A stretch of DNA of 64,000 bases from Psychrobacter sp. PL19 (GTDB lineage: Bacteria > Pseudomonadota > Gammaproteobacteria > Pseudomonadales > Moraxellaceae). A program made the position numbers and the translations under genes. The stretch is from contig NZ_JAGING010000001.1 of NCBI RefSeq assembly GCF_017875835.1, positions 1,860,001-1,924,000 on the forward strand, in the 5' to 3' direction. Shown in pieces: positions 37,044-46,186 of this stretch; positions within the stretch are counted from its first letter, which is position 1, and each line of letters begins with the position of its first letter. The notes beneath the pieces were generated by a model. That model was not told where the DNA came from. It did not search any database and saw nothing but the letters and a program-made list of their open reading frames with translations.

Positions 37044-38300
37044 ATGAGTAGCAGAAACAATACGGAACAATCTGATACCGCCTCCGGTGTTCAAATAGCA
37101 ATAATCCTTTTGGGTATTTTGGTTACCCCACTTTTGCTAGCATCATCGAACCTTGGTAGCCAGCTGACATTAGGGTCAGCAGCGCTGGTCATTGCTGTCG
37201 GTAGTTTAATTCTAACCGTTCTTGCTGTAATCAACATTATTATTGGTGAAAAAGCGCGCTTACCTACTTATGGTATTGTAAAATACTCATTCGGTAGTAA
37301 AGGAGCTAATGCCATCAATGTCATTATGGCCATTAGTCTATTTGGTTGGATAGCTGTGACCGCCAATATGTTTGGCAATAGTCTACAAAATCTTTTAATA
37401 ACTCAGTTCCAGCTTGATTTGCCTTTTCCACTCATCGTAGCCTTCGGCTGTGTTATTTTTGTGGCCTCTACTGCTTTTGGTTTTGAAGCTTTGGGCAAGG
37501 TGTCGAAATTTGCAGTGCCCATTATCGTGCTACTGATGCTAGTGATTTTATATATGTCACTAACATCTTCTGTGGCTGTGGTAGAAAAGGTCAGTACTTT
37601 AAGCTTTGGTGCCGCGGTCTCTTCAGTGGTAGGTACTATCATAGTATTGGTTGCCACCTCTCCTGACTTTGGTAGCTTCGTGCGTAACCGTAAACATGCC
37701 ATAATGGCTGCCGTTTTGACTTTTGGTGTGGCTTATCCTGTGCTATTTTTAATAGGGGCAATACCGGGTTCAATTACTTCTGAGGACTCGTTATTATCAG
37801 CCATGGCGATTATCGGCACGACGTTACCGGCTGCTATTTTGCTAGTATTTGCTTGTATTACCGGCAATGCGGGTAATATGTTCCAAGGTACATTAGTGCT
37901 ATCAACCTTATTCACTAAGTTTCCCAAATGGCAAATTACCGTTACTCTAGGTATCTTAGCAGTCATAGTGGGTAGTATGGATATCTTGACGTGGTTCATC
38001 CCGTTCTTACTATTTCTTGGGATTGCAACGCCGCCCATAGCCGGTATTTACATTGCTGACTTCTTTATCAACCGCCAAGATGGTTATGATGAGGCGAGCC
38101 TGGAAAAAGATCCTGCAATCAAACCGTTAACTTTCGTGGCTTGGGTTGTGGGCTCATTTATTGGCTTTTGTACTGTAAATGGCTGGTTTACTTTATCTGG
38201 TATCCCATCACTAGATTCTCTTCTGATTGCCTCTATAGGCTATTTTATCTTCACTAAGATGGGTAGTAAAACTTCTCAGAAGACAAATAGTAATGCCTAA
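37044..38300 (+). CDS. NCS1-family permease (cytosine/purine/allantoin type)
   Basis: 418 residues with about twelve hydrophobic segments. Features fit CodB-like NCS1 transporters: TM1 GVQIAIILLGILVTPLLL, a GFEALGKVSKFAVP region near 150, and ATSPDFGSFVRNRKHA near 205, the hallmark of cytosine permease-like proteins. It would import a nucleobase or ureide by Na+ or H+ symport across the inner membrane. As the last gene of the hydrolase-allHFGK operon, its substrate is probably the compound that pathway consumes. Specificity cannot be read from sequence. Confidence 0.82.
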   Translation: MSSRNNTEQSDTASGVQIAIILLGILVTPLLLASSNLGSQLTLGSAALVIAVGSLILTVLAVINIIIGEKARLPTYGIVKYSFGSKGANAINVIMAISLFGWIAVTANMFGNSLQNLLITQFQLDLPFPLIVAFGCVIFVASTAFGFEALGKVSKFAVPIIVLLMLVILYMSLTSSVAVVEKVSTLSFGAAVSSVVGTIIVLVATSPDFGSFVRNRKHAIMAAVLTFGVAYPVLFLIGAIPGSITSEDSLLSAMAIIGTTLPAAILLVFACITGNAGNMFQGTLVLSTLFTKFPKWQITVTLGILAVIVGSMDILTWFIPFLLFLGIATPPIAGIYIADFFINRQDGYDEASLEKDPAIKPLTFVAWVVGSFIGFCTVNGWFTLSGIPSLDSLLIASIGYFIFTKMGSKTSQKTNSNA

Positions 38301-38364
38301 GTTTTCAAGTTCGATCTTACAAGTTCATTTGTAATTAAGTCTAAACTTATTAAAAGTTAAAAAA

Positions 38365-38397
38365 ATGCCCCATCTTATTAGATGGGGCATTTTTTTA
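38365..38397 (+). terminator. Operon terminator after the NCS1 permease
   Basis: An 11-bp stem (ATGCCCCATCT/AGATGGGGCAT), a 4-nt loop and a T7 tail, with an A-run upstream so it may be bidirectional. Confidence 0.93.
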
Positions 38398-38502
38398 ACA
38401 CCTCGGCGCAGAATTCCCCTACTTCTAAAGTAGTGGGATGAATGCGTATTTTTGGGTTACTATTTGGTGTGTTTGTTATAATAATTAATAATTATACCGC
38501 CA

Positions 38503-39675
38503 ATGACAAACAACTTCTATATGAGCAAACAAATCCTTAAAGCCCATAAAATCAGACTGTACCCGACAGAGGATCAACAAATATTCTTTGCTAAGTCATT
38601 CGGCTGCGCTCGTTTTATATGGAATAGAATGCTTGCTGATAAAATAAAACATTATGACTGTCATAAAGAAAGCTTAAAAAACACACCCGCTCAGTATAAA
38701 AAAGAGTTTGAATGGTTGAAAGAAGTGGATAGCTTGGCATTGGCCAATGTGCAAATCAACCTACAAAGAGCCTTCCAAAGCTTCTTCAAATCACCTACTT
38801 TCGGCTTCCCAAACTTCAAACACAAAGGTAAAAAAGACAGTTATACCACCAACAATCAAAAAGGCACGATTGCGGTTGGCTTGAACCGTATTAAGTTGCC
38901 AAAAATCGGTCATATCAAAGCGACCATTGAGAGAAAAATTACAGGGCTGGTTAAAAGTGCCACCATTACCAAGACCGCGACTGGTAAATACTTTGTCAGT
39001 ATTTTGGTTGAAACGGTAGCCGTCGATCTACCTAAAACCCAGTCAAACACCGGTATTGATTTAGGATTAATAGACTTCATCGTCCTATCAGACGGGTCAA
39101 AAGTTGCTAATCCTAAATTTCTATCAAAATTGCAAAATAAACTGGCGCGAGAACAAAAAATATTGGCCAAACGCAGATTGGTTGCTAAAACTCAGCAGCG
39201 CAAGCTGTCTGAGAGCAGCAACTATCAAAAGCAGAAAACAAAAGTCGCTAAAGTTTATGAAAAAATAACCAATACACGCAAAGACTTCCTACACAAACTC
39301 TCGTTCAATCTCATTAAAAACCACGATGTTATTGCAATTGAGGATTTAAACGTCAAGGGCATGGTTAAAAACCACAAACTTGCCAAAGCCATATTGGACA
39401 GCTCATGGTCTACTTTTACCACCATGCTTGCGTATAAAGCAGACTGGTATGGCAAAGAGCTTGTCAAAATAGATAGGTGGTATCCGTCCTCTAAAACCTG
39501 CTCAGGGTGCGGTCACTTACTGACTAAAGCTGAGCTGCCACTATCGGTAAGATCATGGGATTGTCCGAGCTGCTTGCAAAAAAATAATCGAGATATCAAT
39601 GCCAGCCTTAATATCTTAAACGAGGGATTAAGACTGGTAACACTCAAAACTGTCGGTGCGACAGGGTTAGCTTAG
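38503..39675 (+). CDS. tnpB: TnpB, RNA-guided nuclease of IS200/IS605 elements
   Basis: 390 residues. The RuvC triad appears complete: Asp186 in GIDLGL, Glu280 in IAIEDLN and Asp364 in RDINASLN. A zinc finger lies between the last two (Cys333, Cys336, Cys354, Cys357). TnpB uses an omega RNA from the element's right end to cut DNA and favour retention of the element. A better start may be ATG at 38521 (MSKQILKAHKIRLYP), where TnpB proteins usually begin. Reading frame intact, so probably recently active. Confidence 0.92.
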   Translation: MTNNFYMSKQILKAHKIRLYPTEDQQIFFAKSFGCARFIWNRMLADKIKHYDCHKESLKNTPAQYKKEFEWLKEVDSLALANVQINLQRAFQSFFKSPTFGFPNFKHKGKKDSYTTNNQKGTIAVGLNRIKLPKIGHIKATIERKITGLVKSATITKTATGKYFVSILVETVAVDLPKTQSNTGIDLGLIDFIVLSDGSKVANPKFLSKLQNKLAREQKILAKRRLVAKTQQRKLSESSNYQKQKTKVAKVYEKITNTRKDFLHKLSFNLIKNHDVIAIEDLNVKGMVKNHKLAKAILDSSWSTFTTMLAYKADWYGKELVKIDRWYPSSKTCSGCGHLLTKAELPLSVRSWDCPSCLQKNNRDINASLNILNEGLRLVTLKTVGATGLA

Positions 39676-39765
39676 TGAATTTGCCTAACCTCTGATACAG
39701 AATATCGTATCAAGTATGGGTATTACCTAAGAAACCGCCACCTCTATAGGTGGTCGGTAGTTCAT
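39600..39765 (+). ncRNA. Probable omega RNA of the tnpB element
   Basis: In this family the guide RNA comes from the 3' end of tnpB plus the right end. The structured stretch here overlaps the last codons of tnpB and the hairpin at 39734-39758. The guide would read into the flank after about 39765. Boundaries are estimated. Confidence 0.5.
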
Positions 39766-39881
39766 GTTAGTTGTTTGTTTCCATACGCTTAAACTGCCAA
39801 ATATCAATGAGGTTGTTACCACTATAGTCAATGAAAAGTAATATCGATGCAGCACAGATCATCCTATACTCATCACAAAAA

Positions 39882-39912
39882 AACAGCCAAATAAATGAGT
39901 TATTTGGCTGTT
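39882..39912 (-). terminator. Terminator of the bhc operon
   Basis: AACAGCCAAATAA pairs with its complement across a 5-nt loop, with A/T runs on both sides. It lies 27 bp past the bhcD stop. Confidence 0.9.
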
Positions 39913-39938
39913 TTAAAATAAAATGATTGGTCTAATAA

Positions 39939-40940
39939 TTATAACGAGATTTGCTGGGCTTTACCTTTTTCTAGAGCGAGCTTGGCAGCAACGGAGGCAA
40001 TCGCTAGATCTTGTAAGCCAACACCTGTACCATCAAAAAGTGTAATCTCATCAGCCGATGTACGGCCTGCATGCTTACCATTGATCACATCACCAATCGT
40101 TATAATCGCATCTTCTTTGATGGTGCCAGCAGCAATTGCGTGCTGTGTTTCACCCAGACTAATCGATTGTGCGACTTCGTCAGTGAATACAGTGGCAACT
40201 GCCATTAGATCAGCATCAACTTCTTGCTTACCTTTAGTATCTGTGCCCATACAGGCAATATGCGTACCGGGTTTGATCCACTCTTTCATAAGCAGCGGCT
40301 CAAACGCCGAAGTAATGGTAATGATCACATCAGCTTCTGCACATAATTGTTCACGTTCAACGGCCTCAAACGGTACGCCTAATTCTTCAGCAACTGCTTG
40401 TAGGTTTTTGAGACGATCTTTATTCTTATTCCAAGCGACTACTTTTTTAAAGTCGCGTTGCTCAAGAGCGGCGCGTAGCTGAAAAGTAGACTGATGACCG
40501 GCGCCGATCATACCCAGTACTTTGCTGTCTTTGCGGGCTAGATGGGCAATTGATACCGCAGATGCTGCTGCAGTACGTACGGCCGTTAAGTAATTGCCAC
40601 CCACTAATGCACGCAATTTACCGTTATCGGGATCAAACAAAAAGATCGTTGATTGATGGTTGGTCAAGCCTTTAGCCGCATTGCCCGGCCAATAACCTCC
40701 TGATTTAAGACCCAGTGCTTTACCCGCACGGTCAAAGCCAGATTTAAAGCCATATAGTGCATCAGCATAGCCAATGGCTTCGCGGATAACCGGAAAGTTA
40801 TAAGCATCACCTTGCGACATCGCCGCAAAAACATCTTCAACTGCGCTAAACGCAGAAGCACGATCAATCACTGACTTACAAGCGTCTTCTGATACGATTA
40901 GTAGACCGCCTTCATTATTAATATTGTTTTCCTCACTCAT
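39939..40940 (-). CDS. bhcD: Iminosuccinate reductase (ornithine cyclodeaminase/mu-crystallin family)
   Basis: 333 residues from the ATG at 40938-40940, preferred over an upstream ATG at 40964 because AAGGA lies 7-8 nt before it. The NAD(P)-binding motif is GMIGAGHQSTFQLRA near 145, and the family's KSGGYWPGN active-site loop is near 80. BhcD reduces iminosuccinate to L-aspartate, closing the beta-hydroxyaspartate cycle. It is last in the bhcA-B-C-D order. Alone it could be taken for an ornithine cyclodeaminase; the three neighbours decide the call. Confidence 0.82.
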   Translation of the reverse strand: MSEENNINNEGGLLIVSEDACKSVIDRASAFSAVEDVFAAMSQGDAYNFPVIREAIGYADALYGFKSGFDRAGKALGLKSGGYWPGNAAKGLTNHQSTIFLFDPDNGKLRALVGGNYLTAVRTAAASAVSIAHLARKDSKVLGMIGAGHQSTFQLRAALEQRDFKKVVAWNKNKDRLKNLQAVAEELGVPFEAVEREQLCAEADVIITITSAFEPLLMKEWIKPGTHIACMGTDTKGKQEVDADLMAVATVFTDEVAQSISLGETQHAIAAGTIKEDAIITIGDVINGKHAGRTSADEITLFDGTGVGLQDLAIASVAAKLALEKGKAQQISL

Positions 40941-41114
40941 TGTAAATTCCTTTTTAGTGCGCAACTTTCAATACAATATGGGCTGGCTTCTTTAGCATAT
41001 AGACTGGCAATCTTAGCCCAGCCAATCGTAATAATTCACGAAAGATGCTAGGGCTATATTTATAGCCCTGGCCACAACCCATTGCAAAAATTATAATATC
41101 GAGTGTAGAGTTTT

Positions 41115-42269
41115 TTAGTACATTTTACCACGTGCAGATACTGGCCATACGGTTTCGACTTTACCGTTACGTACGCCCACATACCAATCGTGAACATTAC
41201 AGGTTGGGTCACAGTGACCAGGTACCAGCTTGAGCTTTTCATTTACTTTAAGCACGCCATGAGGATCGCTTACCACACCATGTTCGTCCGAGCATTTAAC
41301 ATATTCAACATCGTCGCGGCCATAGATAAATGGCAGACCACTATCGACTGATTGAGCTTTTAGACCGGCATCGACAATGGCTTTATCTGTTTTGGCATGG
41401 CTCATCACAGACGTTAGAAGAAATAACGCGTTTTCCCACTCATTTTTATCAATACGGTTGCCGTCTTCATCTAAAATACGGCCATAATCCGCATCCATAA
41501 ACGCGTAAGAACCACATTGTAATTCATTATAAACGCCCGAATTACTTTCGAAATAGTAACTGCCGGTACCGCCACCTGAGACAAACTCTGGCTTTAAACC
41601 GATTTCTGTCAGCGCATCAACGGCATCTTTGACTTGAGCAACTGAAATTTTGGTCTTGGCTTGACGGTCACTATAGCTGTCCATATGCTGCATTGCGCCT
41701 TGATAGGCTTGGATACCCTTGAAATGGATATTGTCCGCAGCATCGATGGCTTTGGCGATATCGACCACAGCTTGGGTAGTAGTAACGCCACAACGTCCAG
41801 CGCCACAATCGATTTCGATAAAGCAATTAAGTTCAGTGCCGTTTCTAGTCGCCGCTTCTGATAACTCAGCAACGTTGTCTAGGTCATCGACACAGACCGT
41901 GATGGTTGAGCCCATCTTAGGCAGTTTTGCTAGGCGATCAAGTTTGGCAGGCTCGCGCACTTGGTTTGATATCAATACGTCCTTGATACCACCGCGCACA
42001 AATACTTCGGCTTCAGATACTTTCTGACAGCAAACACCGGCAGCGCCGCCAAGTCTTTCTTGCAGTTTTTGTACATCAACCGATTTGTGCATTTTACCGT
42101 GACTGCGGTGACGCATATTATGCGCTTTAGCATAATCACCCATTTTTTTGATATTGCGCTCAAGGGCGTCTAAATCCAATATCAAGCAAGGGGTTTGAAT
42201 GTCGGCTTCATCCATACCAACAGATGCGGGTACGTTATAACCTACTTCTAATTCAGCAGCAATTGTCAT
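41115..42269 (-). CDS. bhcC: Beta-hydroxyaspartate aldolase (DSD1/D-threonine aldolase-like PLP enzyme)
   Basis: 384 residues. The N-terminal half is an alanine-racemase-type PLP barrel: QTPCLILDLDALERNI near 25 and RHRSHGKMHKSVDVQK with the PLP lysine near 60. The C-terminal half is the D-serine dehydratase-like domain with His and Cys metal ligands in VPGHCDPTCNVHDWY near 355. BhcC splits erythro-beta-hydroxyaspartate... in reverse, it condenses glycine with glyoxylate to form it. It sits between bhcB and bhcD. GGAAGACTTAAA precedes the ATG. Confidence 0.82.
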   Translation of the reverse strand: MTIAAELEVGYNVPASVGMDEADIQTPCLILDLDALERNIKKMGDYAKAHNMRHRSHGKMHKSVDVQKLQERLGGAAGVCCQKVSEAEVFVRGGIKDVLISNQVREPAKLDRLAKLPKMGSTITVCVDDLDNVAELSEAATRNGTELNCFIEIDCGAGRCGVTTTQAVVDIAKAIDAADNIHFKGIQAYQGAMQHMDSYSDRQAKTKISVAQVKDAVDALTEIGLKPEFVSGGGTGSYYFESNSGVYNELQCGSYAFMDADYGRILDEDGNRIDKNEWENALFLLTSVMSHAKTDKAIVDAGLKAQSVDSGLPFIYGRDDVEYVKCSDEHGVVSDPHGVLKVNEKLKLVPGHCDPTCNVHDWYVGVRNGKVETVWPVSARGKMY

Positions 42270-42408
42270 TTTAAGTCTTCCATGTTGTTAGTTAGTTTTA
42301 TTTCATTAATGGTATAAAAGCAGTTTAAATTTGCGCATAACGTGCGCTTAATTAACGCCTGATTTTCGTATGGTTGATATTTAGTTTCTGATGTTTAATG
42401 ACTGATAT

Positions 42409-43389
42409 TTAGTTCCATGGCAGTTTGTCAAGATCGACGTTACCACCAGTGATAATGACGCCAACCGTTTTTCCTGCAAATAGGTCTTTGTTCTTTAAAA
42501 TAACGGCAAGTGGCACAGCACAGCTTGGCTCAATGACGATTTTCATATGTCGCCATGTTAATTTCATGGCTTCAATAATTTCTTCTTCGGTCGCGGTCAA
42601 AATATCAGTTACGTAGTTGCTGACAAAGTGCCAGGTCAAATCTTTAAGCGGTACTTTTAAGCCATCAGCGATGGTGTCGGGGGCGTCATCAGCGATGATA
42701 TGACCAGCTTTTAGTGAGCGTGCAGCATCGTCAGCGTTTACGGGCTCTGCTGCATATATTTTAACGTCAGGGGCTAGGTTTGATAAGGTCAAGCATGTCC
42801 CTGATATCATGCCACCACCGCCGATTGGAGCAACAACCATATCGGGGTTTTTATCGAGCTCTTGCATTTGCTCTAAAAACTCACGTGAACAGGTGGCCTG
42901 TCCTGCGATTACTCTTGGGTCATTATATGGATGGACAAAGTCGCCACCAGTTTCTGCTTGAACCTTAGCAAACACTTCTTCGCGTGAGGTAGTTGATGGC
43001 TCACATTCGGTAATAATACCGCCATAACCACGTACCGCCGCTTTTTTAGCTTCTGGCGCGTTATGTGGCATCACTACATGACAGGGCACGCCGCGTCGGC
43101 CAGCGGCATAAGATAAAGACAATGCATGGTTGCCTGAACTGTGCGTACATACACCGTTTTTTGCCGCTTCTTCAGAGAGACCAAACACCGCATTTGAGGC
43201 ACCGCGCACTTTAAAGGCACCGGCTTTTTGGAAGTTCTCACATTTAAAAAACATCTCACAGCCCGCCATCTCGTTTAAAAACTGCGAGGTCAAAACAGGG
43301 GTGCGATGAATGTATGGCTTGATGCGCTCATGAGCTTCTAGCATATCGTCAAGGGTTGGGATCGTTAATCCATCGTTATTTGTTATCAT
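42409..43389 (-). CDS. bhcB: Beta-hydroxyaspartate dehydratase (threonine-dehydratase-like fold II PLP enzyme)
   Basis: 326 residues. PLP lysine in the FKVRGASNAVF motif near 60, a SSGNHALSLSYAA loop near 85 and the PLP-phosphate glycine loop VAPIGGGGMISG near 185. It matches serine racemase/threo-hydroxyaspartate dehydratase relatives. BhcB removes water from beta-hydroxyaspartate to give iminosuccinate. The neighbouring aldolase and imine reductase fix its place in the cycle; otherwise a catabolic threonine or serine dehydratase would be an option. Confidence 0.82.
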   Translation of the reverse strand: MITNNDGLTIPTLDDMLEAHERIKPYIHRTPVLTSQFLNEMAGCEMFFKCENFQKAGAFKVRGASNAVFGLSEEAAKNGVCTHSSGNHALSLSYAAGRRGVPCHVVMPHNAPEAKKAAVRGYGGIITECEPSTTSREEVFAKVQAETGGDFVHPYNDPRVIAGQATCSREFLEQMQELDKNPDMVVAPIGGGGMISGTCLTLSNLAPDVKIYAAEPVNADDAARSLKAGHIIADDAPDTIADGLKVPLKDLTWHFVSNYVTDILTATEEEIIEAMKLTWRHMKIVIEPSCAVPLAVILKNKDLFAGKTVGVIITGGNVDLDKLPWN

Positions 43390-43485
43390 AAAAAATACCC
43401 CTTAATTTTTATTGTTGAGTTGCTTATTTATCTGCTTGTTTATCTATTTGGTTACTTATATCAGTTACTTTTAGTTGTTTTTTAC

Positions 43486-44649
43486 TTAATGATTGCGGTA
43501 ATACTCTTGCGCCGCAGCGACACCTTGACCCAGTTTGATAGGATAGTCCAAATCAACCATCGCCATCTCAATGGCTGCCAGCCCTGATAACATGATTACC
43601 TCAGTGAGTGAGCCTAGATGTCCAATTCTAAACGCTCTGCCATTCATCTCACCCAAGCCGACCCCAAAAGATACACCATATTTATTAAAGGCATGATCGG
43701 TTAGCGCGTTACTATCAAATCCTTCAGGGACATAGATAGCGCTTACTGTATTAGAGTAAAGATCGGGTGATGCTGCACATAATGTAAGCCCCCATGCGCT
43801 AACGGCTTGGCGTACGCCTTCTGCTATGCGGTGATGGCGCGCATAAACATTTTCGAGCCCTTCTTCAAACAACATATCGAGACTGGCTCTTAGACCATGA
43901 ATCAGCTGAGACGGTGGCGTATAAGGAAAGCCACCATTAGCATTCGCTTTTAGCATGTCGCGAAAGTCAAAATAGGTACGGGGTAATCTGGCCTGATCCA
44001 TCATGCTCAGTGCTTTTTGGCTAACCCCTAATATGGCCATACCCGTTGCGAGCATAAAACCCTTTTGCGAGCCCGCTACCGCCACATCAACACCCCAGGC
44101 ATCCATCTCAAAAGGAACACAAGCAATTGAGCTCACCCCATCAACGAATAAAAGTGCAGGATGATCAGCACTGTCCATAGCGTTACGAGCAGCGCCAATG
44201 TCACTTAATACCCCAGTCGCCGTTTCATTATGTGTCACCAGCAGTGCTTTTATCTCATGCTCGGTGTCTGCACTTAAAATGGCCTGAAATTGATCAGCAG
44301 GCGCACCAGTGCCCCAAGGACATTCAATGACTTGCACATCGAGTCCATGACGCTGACACATATCAATCCAGCGATGAGAAAACATACCGTAGCGTGCAAC
44401 TAGAACTTTATCACCAGGGGATAGGGTATTAGTGATAGCTGCTTCCCAGCCTGCTGTTCCGCTAGCGGTGAACATAATGATTTCACCGTCTTGCGTTTTA
44501 AATACTTTTTTAGCATCAGCCAGTACGGGTAACAAAGTATTTGAGAAACTAGGGGAACGGTGATCTTGAGTGGGCACGTTCATCGCGTGGCGTAGTCTGT
44601 CTGGTATATTGGTAGGACCAGGAATGAAAACTGGGTTTTGTAGCGACAT
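43486..44649 (-). CDS. bhcA: Aspartate-glyoxylate aminotransferase (class V)
   Basis: 387 residues of the serine-glyoxylate aminotransferase type. It starts with FIPGPTNIPDRLR, has VDGVSSIACVPFEMDAWGVD near 165 with the PLP aspartate, and the PLP lysine in VAVAGSQKGFMLATG near 195. BhcA transfers the amino group of aspartate to glyoxylate, giving glycine and oxaloacetate. First gene of the minus-strand bhcABCD cluster; the promoter must lie between 44650 and 44990. No bhcR regulator is visible next to it in this window. Confidence 0.84.
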   Translation of the reverse strand: MSLQNPVFIPGPTNIPDRLRHAMNVPTQDHRSPSFSNTLLPVLADAKKVFKTQDGEIIMFTASGTAGWEAAITNTLSPGDKVLVARYGMFSHRWIDMCQRHGLDVQVIECPWGTGAPADQFQAILSADTEHEIKALLVTHNETATGVLSDIGAARNAMDSADHPALLFVDGVSSIACVPFEMDAWGVDVAVAGSQKGFMLATGMAILGVSQKALSMMDQARLPRTYFDFRDMLKANANGGFPYTPPSQLIHGLRASLDMLFEEGLENVYARHHRIAEGVRQAVSAWGLTLCAASPDLYSNTVSAIYVPEGFDSNALTDHAFNKYGVSFGVGLGEMNGRAFRIGHLGSLTEVIMLSGLAAIEMAMVDLDYPIKLGQGVAAAQEYYRNH

Positions 44650-44987
44650 GAGTTACATCCTTGTAAGTGTGCATAAAGGTGGCACAAAGAATTATATATG
44701 TAGTTTGTCAGGCAGATTTAGTGCAAGAGTCTTCCTGACTCATACAGTTGTATTTTTTGTGTTTTGTAGTTTTTAAACATTAACCATGTCAAGAGAAAGG
44801 GGTTGCAGGTGATTTATCACTCTACTGCTTACGGCTTTCTTTTTATGGCATTTCTTGCGGTAACTATTTTACGAAGGATAGATCAAGAGGTTTTGGTTGA
44901 AAAGTGTAGATACTCACCAACTGATTAAAATATAGCATTAACCGCAAGTTGTAACAAGTTATTTTTTAATATGTCAGTAAACTTGCT
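44650..44987. other. Upstream region of bhcA
   Basis: No gene on either strand. It should contain the bhc promoter and any operator. I found no convincing palindrome. Confidence 0.4.
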
Positions 44988-45759
44988 CTAGGGCGTGTCC
45001 TCAATTCAGTTGACAATGAATAAATATACAAGTGATATATAGCATAGACTTAAAATTATGAGCTAGCTTTTCATAATGTGTTGCTATACCTCTAAAATGC
45101 TTTAATCTTGCGAAAGTGTTCTCAACTAAATGAAGCAACTGATATAAGTAACTATAGTCATTTCACAATAAAAGAGGGTCGTGTGTAGCTATGTGCCACT
45201 GGTATAAATTTTTCTTACGTGCTGTTCACAGGCGTGTCTCGAGCCTGCAAAAAATTCATTCCAGTAGTACTGTATTTTTTAAACTGAATCGACTATAAGT
45301 AATTATCAAAGCTTGTATTTGCTGGTTTGGTATTTTTTATTTTTGGAATGACCGGATTGATACTCTCTTGTTTAAGCCTGTCTCTAATATGATTAGTATC
45401 ATAGGTTTTATCAGCAACAAAATGCTCAGCACCATGTGGTATATCTATTAATTCGTTTGCAACTTGGCTGTCGTGGACTTGACCCCAGCGACTTCAAAAC
45501 TAATCGGGTTTCCATACGAATTGACAGCGAAATATCTCGTCATAGTACACTTGTGCGTAGCCTTCAAAGTATGGCTTCCATGACTTATCTATCATTTTTC
45601 CATGAATGAGAACCGTAGGATTTTATGGTGGTTTTTAGTCGTTCTCAGATATGATCTGTCAGTACCGTTCTTGCCACTTTTCGTATAATATAAAAGTTAA
45701 TAGAATAATCTATTATGACCTTATATTTAATGACTCTCTAGATTAGGGACACGCCCTAG
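44988..45759 (-). mobile_element. Decayed IS5-family element with both terminal repeats
   Basis: Ends are CTAGGGCGTGTCC (44988-45000) and its exact complement (45747-45759). The minus strand between them encodes broken IS5 transposase: EHFVADKTYDTNHIRDRL near 45400 and the C-terminal LVENTFARLKHFRGIATHYEK near 45090, in different frames with stops. A 144-bp MITE is inserted in it at 45154-45297. Confidence 0.85.
45154..45297. mobile_element. MITE copy 1 (TATAGTCGATTCA family)
   Basis: Inverted ends TATAGTC...GACTATA. The central part is, in inverted orientation, clearly related to 49098-49251 (shared GATGAATTTTTTGCAG variant and AAATTTATACCAGT). It interrupts the IS5 transposase remnant, with similar AGTAA bases on both flanks. 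Confidence 0.75.
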
Positions 45760-45772
45760 TATGATTTTTATA

Positions 45773-46119
45773 TTAGGGCGTGTTGAATATTCACAAATAA
45801 GCACTGCAAATAGCTGCTAGTTAATCAGAGCTGTATTTCAGACAAGAAAGACGTCAATCGACGATAATGCAAATGCTTGAGCTAGATTTGCTACATAGTA
45901 TGGGGCAGTTTTAGCATCAGCTCTGAGGACGGAGTAAGCAAAGCACTACTTCGCCCGCCCGCAAGACAAGCGCTATGCTCGCAGTTGGACAGGTCTCTTT
46001 TTTGCCGCTACTTTGTCAAAACTATCCGCTTAGAATGACTAAACTGGATATCTTTGACCTTGAATCGACTAAAAAATAGTCACTGCCAGTGCTATGATTG
46101 AATATTCAACAGATCCTAA
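45773..46119. mobile_element. MITE of about 347 bp with IS5-like ends
   Basis: The 20-bp ends TTAGGGCGTGTTGAATATTC (45773-45792) and the complement of TTAGGATCTGTTGAATATTC (46100-46119) match at 17 of 20. There is no coding capacity. The ends resemble those of the IS5 remnant at 29824, which may have mobilised it. It stops 67 bp before the DUF1445 gene and may carry that operon's promoter. Confidence 0.75.
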
Positions 46120-46186
46120 GGTGTTTTATTATAAAAAATAACCATATACTATTTTTTATTATAAAATATAAAAGGAAATAAGAACG

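Larger units (their letters stand above)
38405..39770 (+). mobile_element. IS200/IS605-type element carrying only tnpB
   Basis: Left-end hairpin at 38416-38437 (CCCCTACTT/AAGTAGTGGG) and right-end hairpin at 39734-39758 (ACCGCCACCT, loop CTAT, AGGTGGTCGGT) bracket a single tnpB. No Y1 transposase tnpA is present, so movement would need one supplied elsewhere. Inserted between two terminators, after the all operon and before bhcD. Confidence 0.8.

Noticed and set aside
46050..46090. Possible third TATAGTCGATTCA-type MITE end (TTGAATCGACTA near 46053)
   Set aside because: Only a short match inside the larger 45773-46119 MITE; no second end or central homology.
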